Below are positions 1 to 11,574 of a DNA stretch of 64,000 nt, piece by piece; positions within the stretch are counted from its first letter, which is position 1, and every line of letters starts with the position of its first letter. The translations under genes were made by a program, and so were the position numbers. The stretch is from positions 67,943,811-68,007,810 of the forward strand of contig OX457037.1 of the NCBI GenBank assembly GCA_949752735.1, written 5' to 3'. This DNA is from Lumbricus terrestris (lineage: Eukaryota > Annelida > Clitellata > Crassiclitellata > Lumbricidae). The notes beneath the pieces were generated by a model, which worked only from the letters and a program-made list of their open reading frames with translations, did no database searches and had not been told where the DNA came from.

Positions 1-1597
1 ATGTTTTGCTGCTTTTCTGAAAGGAAGGAAGTGCGTCTTAAGAAAGCGGTACCAATGTGTGGCCTATATCTTTTAGAAAGTGATAAATATGTTGAGCTGT
101 GGACAGAAGCTGTTCCAACGCCTACCACAAAAATGTCATGCTCTGTGGAATGGCATCTGTATAAACACAGGCTATATACACAGCACAGGGAAAGTTGAAA
201 GCCCGATGATTGGGGTATCCCGTTCAACAAAAAAGACATCGACTGTTTAGTTTTCAATGGCCCGGGGCGTCCTTACAGATCTTTCGAATATTCATAACGC
301 AGATATGTGACTTAAAAAGTATTAGTGTTTATCAGCATACCGCATGATCTGCGTAATCTGTAGGCCTACATGTTAGAGAGTAGGCCTAGTTCATTATAAT
401 ATTTATGCGATGTAAAGTGATGTCGTCTATGTCTTCGTAAGAAGCTAAATATCTCTGTGGTATTTCAAAAGTTTTAGTCATTTTATTTATTTTTCTTGCT
501 TTTTATTTATGACATTTCTCTTTGGTATGTTGCGGGTGCTAGCCTGCAGCCTGCTGTTGATAAATAAACAAGCTGAGGTCATATAGGATCGCTATTATAA
601 AACCATGCAGACTGCGTTTCATGCACATTTGAAGTGTTAAGAATTAGAAAAGAGGTCAAGTTTGACTGGCGCCAATAAGTAGACCTCAACTGACATTAAT
701 CGCATGAGTTAAATTTTATGCTGCTTCGACTGAATAACAAAACATCACAATTCAGCGCAAGAAAATTCTTCTTGCATCACTTATTAAATGTGGGTTGTCC
801 GATTTATAACGATACACCAAGATTTATCCCATTTGGGAAAAGCGTAAGACCTTCGTCTAAGGTCCTAAGCAATCAGGTAAATTGTTTAGCCTACTCGAAA
901 TGTCCTGCACACTTATCCTTCTTCACCAGCAATGCCTTGTTTCTATCTGATCGATATCAGTTAGCCTTTATCCCATTAACTTTCAACTCCTTGCTTGATG
1001 TCAGGTATTAAGCGTCACGAGTTTGCCTTCTGACATCACACTGATGCGGTCGATCAAGCATTAGAGTCCACTTCATTCAATCATTCAATAATAAATCACT
1101 CAGCCATTCATTCAGTCAGTCAATTTGTTCATTCACTAGGTCATTTATTCGTTTATATATTTATTTACACAATCATGTATTCCTTTATTCAGTCAGTCAG
1201 CCACTCAGTCAGATAGTTATTCATTTAGTCTTTTATTTATTCGATCATTCATTTGTCCATTCATTCATTCATTCATTCAGTCAGTCAGTCAATCATTCGG
1301 CTTAAGCAATAAGCATTCGTTCAGTCAATCAGTCAGTCAATCATTCACTCACTTGCTTTCATGATTCGATGAATGCTTTAATACAATTTTTCTGCCCATC
1401 GTTGAATAAACGCTTTTGACATTTTTATCAATTTCAGTTAACTGAGTTGTCACGTACAGTCATGCCTAAGTCTTGACAACCAACAACTGTTGTCCCACGA
1501 GAGACATGCAACGCATCCGAAATCAACTTGCCATCATTTCTTATACTAGCTCTCTACATAATAATCCATCATGAAGTTATAATCCACGAGGAACTTG
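1..1597. other. 5' flank without recognised gene
   Basis: I see no recognisable coding exon here. Open frames at 1-198 and 718-1011 on the plus strand have no family resemblance and no paired splice sites. The stretch holds a degenerate TCATTCAGTCAG repeat at about 1075-1372 and copies of the palindrome TAGGCCTA near 360-390. The first exon of the downstream fibrinogen-related gene, with its expected signal peptide, was not found here and may lie left of the window. Confidence 0.5.
1075..1372. repeat. degenerate CATT/CAGT tetranucleotide repeat
   Basis: Runs of TCAT, TCAG and ATTC tetramers alternate over about 300 bases with many substitutions, as expected of an old simple repeat. Confidence 0.8.
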
Positions 1598-1715
1598 TAA
1601 TGTATTCATAATTAATCTATGTTCTAAATCTATTGTAAGGTCATCTAGAATCTAGATGCCTCTTGATTTTAAGGAGGGTAATGTCAGATGCAGTAAAATA
1701 ATATGAATGTATTCA
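1598..1715 (+). repeat. left arm of an inverted repeat pair
   Basis: About 115 bases match the reverse complement of 2578-2690 with only scattered differences. The shared core contains the perfect palindrome CATCTAGAATCTAGATG. The arms lie in the introns on either side of the coiled-coil exon 1840-2258. They may be two opposite copies of one short element, or the arms of one larger element that swallowed the exon. Confidence 0.8.
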
Positions 1716-1839
1716 TAATCAGCTTGCGATCATTTTGAAACTTATGTTAATAAAATATGCAGCCCACAATAATCCACCATGTTATTGTGATCTTCAAACA
1801 GCCCCGCAATCATCGTGTGACTCTTCTTATTCTCTTTAG

Positions 1840-2258
1840 ATCCATAATAAACGTCCTTCAAGAGAAAGTGGAGGCGCAAGAGAACGACCTGTCGATCATG
1901 AAGAACGAACTCTCGCAGATGAGACGAGAACAGGCAATCCAACGAGAAACGATCGCCTCCATCAGATCCTCGACATCAGATACATCGTGGGCCATCGCCA
2001 GCGTCAAGCACAGCCACGATCAGACTGCCTCTGATCTCCTGTCCCTCAAACACCTCCAGGAACATCAGAACGAGACGCTGCTCGTCATGGAAGAGGTGAT
2101 CATGAGCAACGCCGTTGAACTCCAGAACCACCACAGACATGTCGGAGCAATCCGACAGGACCTTTTCCAGCTGCGAGGTCAGATCACGGAGGATCGTGAC
2201 AAGATGAACAAAGTTCAGAGGACAGTTCAACAACTTCAAAGCGCACAGAAAGTTCAAA
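1840..2258 (+). CDS. fibrinogen-related gene, coiled-coil exon a
   Basis: The acceptor TCTCTTTAG ends at 1839 and the donor CAAA|GTAAGA is at 2258. The 419-bp exon enters in phase 2 and leaves in phase 1. The peptide has long Glu/Gln/Leu heptads (for example QRETIASIRSS and LQEHQNETLLVMEEV), indicating a coiled coil with one N-glycosylation sequon (NET). Inverted repeats lie in both flanking introns. Confidence 0.88.
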
Positions 2259-5200
2259 GTAAGATGAAAAGTCAATAGGAATCTAACCTATACCTATCCT
2301 ACCTATCCTACCTATCTTACCTATCCTACCTATCCTACCTATCTTACCTATCTTACCTATCCTACCTATAACACCTATCATACATATCCTACCTATAACA
2401 CCTATCCTACCTATAACACCTATCCTACCCATCCTGTATGCCTACCCTACCTATGTCTCTCTTGACATTCCTTATCATCGTCTGTCGTGCTTCAAAGCAT
2501 TACTTTCAACCAAAGCACCTAATTGTTTTGAAGCGTACAGCATGGTCAACATCCATCTAAATGAAACAAAAGTGCAGTATATTATTACCATTACTGTATC
2601 TGACATCACCCTCCTTAAAATCCAGAGGCATCTAGATTCTATAGATGACCTTACAATAGATTTAGAACATAGATCAATTGCGATGTATTATTATTATTAA
2701 AATGAGTCGACGACTTCCTTAAAGTCGACGGCTGCTGAACCATGGAATTCCCTTCGCTACATCAGTCTACGTGCGACTCTTCTTTCTATGCATCTCTCTC
2801 TGTCTGTGTCTCTATATATCTCTGTCTCTGTTCCTGTCTGTCTCTCTTTCTCTGTCTCTATATATCTCTGTCTCTCTCTCCAGGTTTTTTTCTATGGGGG
2901 AGAGGTTCTCGCACTGAGAGCGCTTCTGAGTGACCATAACTTGAGCGGCGTTAAAGAAATTACTAATTGTACATTACCTACATTATATTCCATTCCATTA
3001 CATTACATTACATTACACGGGTGATCGCTTCTGTGAAGGTTCGAGCACGTAACATCCATGTTACTAAACTGCAAACTGAGAGCTCCATCTAATCGGTTCT
3101 TTGAATTAACATGGAAGGCATAGCTATAAATAATAATTAGTAAATTACTCAATAAATCGTTAGGAAGATTAAAGCTGAGATATTTCAGTGTAATAGCTTT
3201 GCACCTACGGAATAAATAGGATGTCTTAGTTTTCTGTATCAGCTGTGAACATTATCAATTAATCACAGCTCTTAAGTGGAATCTATCATGACGGATGGAC
3301 TATTAAGAACTCCAGCAGATGTATTTGCAGTGGTTCTAACACAGACTACATTTAGCAGTCATCTTATGTTACGTAGGACCTAATATATGTCGTGTTACAG
3401 CATGTTAAGTCAAGATAATTACAAGTGATCTCGTGCCGAAAATGAGGCCGACAGTGCAGGAGTCGTAGACCTGTACGGTAGCATAATTTATAGGGAAATG
3501 GTTGCATGGCAATTAGTTTTACAGAGCAACTCGGTGCAGAACAATATAGTATAGAGAAAGATCGTTCAGACGCCAGAAATGTAGAATTCCTAATCAGTTT
3601 CTAAAATCTAAATATTAGTAATTTTATAAATCATAACAAGAACTTTAGCTGCTATTCTTCTTTCCTTTACGTGGGTCGCTTCTTCTATTACTAATTGCGT
3701 AGGTCTATAGCCTATTATAACCAAAAGAATACGGGTCTCGTGTAAGGACTTTTTACAAGTTCTTTACTGAGATCCAGGTGTAATTATAATTTGTAAGCTG
3801 GCACGCACTACTTAAAGAATATAAGTCATCACCTAGATCATTTTCAAATGATCAAGCGCTTTAGCCTTTTCGCTGGGAATGACGAGGGATGAGCCTCTGC
3901 CACCAAGCAGTGCAATTTGTTCTGAGCGTAAGCTTGTAATTAAATAGCAAATCATACGGTGTGCTGGACCGTGTCCAAGACATTTGGATTCTTCCACTGC
4001 CAACTGAAAGACTGCCGGTTTTTGCAAATGATATTTTTAAAAACTGCACAGCCCTTTCTTTCCCTTTCCAATCTCCATGGTAAGTTAGCCTACTCCCAAT
4101 CGGATGACGATGGCCTTTTTGCTATTTTTACTGCACAGAAGTGCTTCTGCAACTGTTCAAATCCATTTAAAACTGAACATTTTGCGTAGAACTGAGCGCT
4201 AAAAAACCCGAAGGACTGGAAGAGGAGAGGACAAACCCTCCGCTTTTTATTGCCATGAAATACTGATGCTGTTTATGATTTGCGACAGGTGTACCTGCCA
4301 TCACCGACGAGAACAACATCGACGAAGAAGAAGAGGGAATCGAATTGACGAATCATTTGTTACCATACGAATCAGAAGGCAGTTCATCTCGAGGCACGGT
4401 TCCTGTGACCGACCGAAAAACGACCGGGTTGAGTAAGGACGGCGAGGGTGCAGTCACCACCCCATCGAGGGTACCACCACCTCCACCCCAGCAGTCGAGG
4501 TTGGCCGAATACGATCTGGCGCTTGAGGTGACGAAGGGTCTGCTGGGTAATCTAAGCGAGCACGTGACTTCCGTTGAGAATCGAGTGACGCTTTTGTCTC
4601 AGAAGCAACTACTCGACTCTCAGCTGCTCCAACTGCAACAGTCGTTCATGAACTTCACCCGACAGGTTTACGAGCTGCAGCACTGGAGAGCAACAAGTGC
4701 TAACAGAGGTAGCGAACAATACACGTGTACAATACAATACTGTCAATACAATACAATACAATACAATACAGTACATTACAGAGCAATACAATACAATGCA
4801 ATACAATAAAATACAATACAATACAGTACAGTGCAATGCAGTGCAATGCAATACAATACAGTACCATATAATACAATACAATACAATGCATGACGATAGT
4901 AGAGTATAGAGTAGATTTACAAACAATACAATTTCATCATTTTATTATTTGCTTTTAAAAATTATGCGCCGTACAGAACAGCGTAGAACTTATGTAAAAC
5001 GCATGAAAATTTGTTTTGTTATGTCATGATATTCTAAAGAGATACCATTTGAAGAAAATCGCTAACCTATCGAGCAAGTAAAAGGAAAAGCTCAGAGGCA
5101 ACAGCCTTACGCTTGAACACACACTATAGCACAGCGAAGTAGTTTCAAGCATCTTTTGTTATTATCGCTGACGATTAGAAATGTAAATGAGCAAAATAAA

Positions 5201-5802
5201 TATTATTATTAATGTTGTTTGTGTTGAAGCTAAGGATGTGGAGGACGAGGAATACCAGACCCAGCACGAAAACGACATGGCCTCAGTCATCTTCCACCTG
5301 GAAAACCACTCTGAGCGCATCCGGGCCCTGGAAAGCCTCGCCCTCAAGCAGCACCAGGCCAACCAGCTGGCCCAGCAGAAGATCAACTCCAGCCTCATCC
5401 AGGTGAACTCGACCTTCGAGAAGGCCCTCAGGGAAATCCTCGACCAACCGCGATCAGACCACAGCCAGCTGATGGCGTTCGAGGGCAAGGTGAAGGTCGT
5501 TGAGGAGGAGCTGAGGCAGACCTTCGACCGCGTCAAGGACGTCGAACTGACGCTGATGAACGTGTCGTTGGCTCAGTGCAAAGCTGTGTCTGACCAACTG
5601 ATGGATGAAGCGAGGAGTGGGAGCTACGTTAAGCAGATGGCAGACGTACAGATGAAGATCAGTGAACAGACGACATCCATTGCCAGGTAACAGTGAGTAA
5701 GATGTGATAATGACGATGGTGATGGTGCTTCTGGTAATTACGAGGATAATTAGTAATAATAATAATTGGAATAATAATAATTGGAATAATAATAATAATT
5801 GC

Positions 5803-5874
<72 letters not shown>

Positions 5875-7323
5875 TGCAATAATAATAATAATAATAATAA
5901 TAATACCATTCTCGGGAGAGAGGACTGGACTGACTACTACAAGAACCAGATCCTGGAGGCACGCAGTCTGACCCTACCCGTGGGTGAACTGGCGGCAATA
6001 ACCAAGCAGAGTGCTTGGGACAGACCTCTGATCGAGCAGGACAAGTCAGTGGTCTGGATGGCATACACCGATCCATGTAGCAGGGCAAGACTAGTGGCAG
6101 TGTCCTCACCTCATTCTGGAGACTGGCTGCTGACCCTGCCAATTTCATCTTGTGGCCTGTGTCTCGACAATGAGGCCTTCCGTGTTGCAGTCGACTTTCG
6201 CCTCGGCCTTAAACTTTGTGCGCCACACCAATGCCAGTGTGGTGAAACAGTTGATCCTGGAGGACACCATGGGCTGGTATGCAAACTGTCAAGTGGTCGT
6301 GCAACTCGACACTCTGCTATCAATGATATAGTATGGAGAGCTATGCTAAAGGCAGAGATTCCCAGTTCAAAGGAACCATCTGGGGGGCCGTCCATAAAGT
6401 ACGTCACGCTCCAGGGGGGAGGAGGGGGTGTAGGAAAGTGTGACAGTTTGTGACAGGGGGAGGGGGTCAGGCCATGTGTGAGTCACACATTTATTTTTTT
6501 AATTCTTTTTTATTTTTTTGTTCTTAGTACCTAAAATCCGAGCTGGCCCGGCCAGGCGTGTCTAAAACCCGGCCTTTCGGGATAAAAGTTGATTTCCCGT
6601 CACTATCAAAGCGTTTAGGGACACACGTCACTATCAGAGGGATTAGGGATAGTATCCTAGGGTTTAGAGGGTTAGGTAAATGGTTATGTTTTTAAATTTT
6701 TTGTTCGAAAGTGTGACGTACTTTAGGGGGGGGTCCGAGATTTGTGACAGTTTGTGACAGGGGGGAGGGGGGTCAAAAATGGTCAAAAATAGCGTGACTT
6801 ACTTTATGGGCGGCCCCTGGGCTTCTTCGCAGCGATGGAAAGCGACCAGATGGGGCCACGCTGGTTCCATGGGCAGCAGGAAAATACATCACCTGGGATG
6901 TGACCAATGTCCATACGTGTGCAGCTTCATACCTCCATCGGACTTCGACGATGGCCGGGGGAGCGGCTGAGATGGCCGCTGATCGCAAACAGGCGAAATA
7001 CTCGGGCCTCCCTTCATCGCACCAATTTTTGCCCATTGCCGTTGAGTCACTGGGACCAATCAATCAGTCAGGTCTTGATTTAATCGCCGAGGTGGGCCGC
7101 CGTATAACAGCAATTTCTGGTGACCCACTCGAGACAAACCACCTTTTCCAACGCTTTTCCATTTGCACCCAACGTTTTAATGCCGTGGCCTTCAGAGGCA
7201 CATTTGTGGACTTCAGTGGGGACGAGGCTCGGTAGTTCCAGAATTTTAATCTTAGGATTGCTTTTAAAAACCTGAGGGATCATATGTACCTCGCGTAAAA
7301 AAATAAAAATAATAATAATAATA

Positions 7324-7383
<60 letters not shown>

Positions 7384-10300
7384 GTAATAGGCCTAATAAT
7401 AATAATAATAATATTTAAAAAAAAATTATGATGGTTAGCTAAAGTAGTATGCGCTTGAGGTAAAAAATATAATTCCTATATATTAGGCTAATAATATGTG
7501 AAGAACAAAAACAAATTTTATGGACTTTGTGATTGGATATGATCTCAACAGTTTAATAACGTCTAAGGGCAGCAAAGACCTTTAACTTTGATAGGAAAAA
7601 GTTTCGTACAGCTTTCACACTCACTGTTACCAGATTCGTTTATATTGACCACGGGTCCTTATCTAATTGTCGATTAAACGCAGTTGTCGAATTTATTGCG
7701 TCTTTCAAACCATGTTAGAGGTGTCTAACTAGGAAAACTTATCCATTAATTATTGTAGGCCTACTCATACAAGGCATCAGGGGTTATTTTAACGTGCATC
7801 TGGACACAAAGTGTGTAGTTGGGAAAGAGATTTGTGCAGTTGAAAATCAGATCTTGTGCAGTTACTTTTTGCCTATTTGCGTGAACCGACGAGAAATTAG
7901 TGGTAAAAAGTTGGACAAAAACATGATAGTAACAGCCCAAAGTGAACATCTTTGAGGCGGTTTATTGGTAACAGCCCAAAGTGAAAATCTTTGAGGCGGT
8001 TTATTGCGGTGATATTTATGTTCAGGAAAAGAGCAGGCCTGTTGAAATTATGGCGTGAGCTATATAGATATGGTGATTACATGCAGTTTTCAAGTCAAGC
8101 ATTAGACCGATACGGCGAAGGTCACCCGTGTGCATGAAGTAAGAGCGAGGAAAATGGGTGATGTAATCGAAGACAAGGTTCTGCTAAAAATCACACATAG
8201 GCTACATGTAGGCTGCAGACAGAAGAATTTGCAGTAGGCTAAATGTATGGGCGGATGCAGATTCAAGACCTGCTGTAGGTTGATATCCTGATAAAGTTGT
8301 AAGGGCCGGGGTTATCCTTCATACCATAATTGAAACTTCTTGGCCATCGTAGTCTACTTTCTCCTGCTTTTGCCGCTTACTCTGACAAGCTGAAGCAGGA
8401 AGGACAGTCAGACGCATAAAGCAAAATAGTCTACTATTATATAACAACCCAACTTGTATCTAACTGGAGACAGGCGATGAGAAGAAAAGAATTAATCAGG
8501 CAGACATCCAGACTGAGCTTGCCTTTCCGCCACACAGGCTATCCAATACATACATACATGATGTAGGATTGTAGGTCAATGTATACTCAAATTTTCTTCC
8601 AAATTCTCCATATAATCCCCATATTACACGCACCCTTTTTGAGTTTATGTGATCCCATCCAAAAATCACCATCTTCAGAATCTGAAAGATACACGTACAT
8701 GTAGGCCTATGTTATTGAACTAGCATCTCGCACAGTGGTGTAGACTTAGATGGGATAGGATCGAGAAACGGAACCCGGAACGTGGTGACGGAGATGCTTA
8801 TATCTTACATCCCCCAAAATTTCAGAAATATTATCACAAGCATTATTATAGATTTCTACGGTGTAATCCACTGCTTGTCCATAATTATCAATTTTGATAC
8901 AGATGACATCCTAAACTGCCACCATTACGTTGTGTAAATTAAAACAAATTTAAGATACAGGTATGGGGAATTATTCAAGTCTTAAACCACGTCTCTGGGC
9001 ACCAAATTATGATTGAATTTGTCAAGGTAACATTCTAAAATGCTATTACAACAGTGGGCAAATGACTTTTTTCAAACAATGGACGAGAAAAAATTGAGTA
9101 ATTTTTTCAAATGACAGCTTTAAATGCCAGATTAACATCGTGCAAATGAAAAATTAAACAACAGAAAGGAGCCTCTCTAAACTCTAAAATAAAAACATAT
9201 ATCTGTCAGCATTTAAGAAGAGCAATTTTGTTCAGATGACAGTTACAGTGTAAAAATTCAGAAATGTAAACAACGGGGATGGGCATTTATTGAAGTCTCA
9301 AACCATGCCTTTTGGCGTGAAATAAGTGAGCAATTTTTTAAGATCAGTCTAAAAGTTGCCATTATAATATTGTAAAAAATGTTTAAACAATGGGACGGGA
9401 CACTTATTAAAGTCCTAAACCATGACTATCAGCACTGAAATGATGAGCAACCTCGCTAAATTGCAATTTAGAATACCGCCAGTGTAGTGTGGAAATTAAA
9501 CAAAATTCGAAAATGGGATTGGTACATCACCTTCCAAAACCCCTACCCAGCTAGGTGCTCGTGCAATGGAGATTATTGTCCTTCGGTCGCTCGTTCGTTT
9601 CCCAAACCCAGGACCAAGTCTGCGGCTATGTTCACACACACATTCTGGTTCTCATGAATGAAAGACACCAGAGCTTGTAGCATATAAAATTTCCAGCAGT
9701 CGTACCCTAAGCCAAGACATGGTGTGGTAAAATATCATTTACATGTAGATTGGCGACGCGGCTCCTGGTTAAAACTGCTATTAGCCTAAACAGTACATAA
9801 TTATTCGTGTTGATGTGGGTGTCAGTATAGGCCTATCGATCAATAATGACCATTTGGGAGGTTTGCAAAATAATGATATTTATCGGTCTTACATCGTATT
9901 TTGCAGTTAGTGGGTTTAAATTTGAAATTAGCCCAAAGATTTTATTTCTTGGGGAAATATCTCATCTTGTCTGCTAGCTTTAGCTTTAGCAAAACAATAT
10001 CATGCTGATCTTAATTACCAGGGTTTGAGAGCAGAAAAGCAACATTTAGACGTACCCTTACATAGGCGTACTAGCAAAACTTTGGAAGTGTCCAGGAACA
10101 TAGGACCATTTAACTTTATTACACTTAACAATCTTTCTGAGCTATTTTCAATTCCATCAACAGCAGAGGATCTTTAAGGATTCTTTAAGGGATCTCTAGT
10201 CGATTAAAGATATTGAAAAACGTCTAAGAACGTTTAGGTGATTTCATTCGTTAATTCATTTGGAGATTTTGCCATGATGAACTCTGAGTCAAACATTGTC

Positions 10301-11445
10301 ATAACAATTGATTTTGATCTTTAATATGAATTTTTATAAAGTCGTAAAATCTTAATATTTAAACATCTAAAGCTCCAGTCGAAGGCCAAGCGCAAAGCAC
10401 CAGCTAAATTATTACCGAGCGCTCACCAAAAGCTGCTTCAGCTTTGGGGGACAAATCCCTGGTCAAGGACTTTCTTATACATGTCCAGTCTCAAAATACG
10501 TCATTTATGTGCAGTTGAGAAAATTCCTTAAAATAACCCCTGCAAGGCATAGACCTAATAATATGCCGTTTAATAGTTATAGTATTCATGCTTGGGCCTA
10601 ATGGTAGTAGTAATAATACTAGTATACGTCACAAAGTAAATAGTGACTGCTAATTATAGTGGTTGTATTGGTGATTACGATAACATGCATGTGACCTAAT
10701 AACGACACTCATGCTGAATCTGCTATTGTTGTTGTTGCTGCTGCTGCTGATGATGATGCTGATGACAGCAACAATTTTTTATAGTTCTCTTTTAGTCATC
10801 ACTTTGTCCTACAGATTTTCATTGTTCATTCGTTAATGTTTTGTTTTGTAATTGGTGCTCAACAGGTTGGACCGAGGACTGGCTGGAATCTTCCAGGAGT
10901 TAGATAAGAACGCTGGAACATCTTCTGCTTTGGCCGAACAAGTAACTGATCTAAAGAAATTATCACCTGAGGTCGTCGTCATGCAAAGAGAATTGCTGAA
11001 CTTCGTTCTCCAACTGCCGACGGGTAGGTATTAAGGTATTAGGCCCTATAATTGAACGAACGACCACAAACTTTAATTATCATGAATTAATAGTCTGACT
11101 AATTTAGTGAATTAATGATAGGGCCTACACAGACAATGGACAGGCATCTACACAGACAATGGACAGGCATCTACAGTGTTCTACACAGACAATGGACAGG
11201 CATCTGAATATAAATATTCAGAGTTAGTAAGCATTGGAGTTTGGTAGGCCTATACACTGTCGAGTGTGTTGTTGAGCAAACTTATTCTTAAAACTCTAAC
11301 ATTGTCTTTCTACATGAAATGATCTTAAGACTTATTTGTTCAAGATTTATTATGATTAGACCTAAGCCTAGATAGACATTCCTTTAAATGCGATTTGTGT
11401 AAGATTCTGTAGGCCTATGCCTAAGCGCTTAGTAAATGAGAGTTC

Positions 11446-11536
<91 letters not shown>

Positions 11537-11541
11537 ACTAA

Positions 11542-11574
<33 letters not shown>

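Noticed and set aside
718..1011. 97-codon frame upstream of the fibrinogen-related gene
   Set aside because: No resemblance to a signal peptide exon and no donor in a phase compatible with exon 1840-2258.
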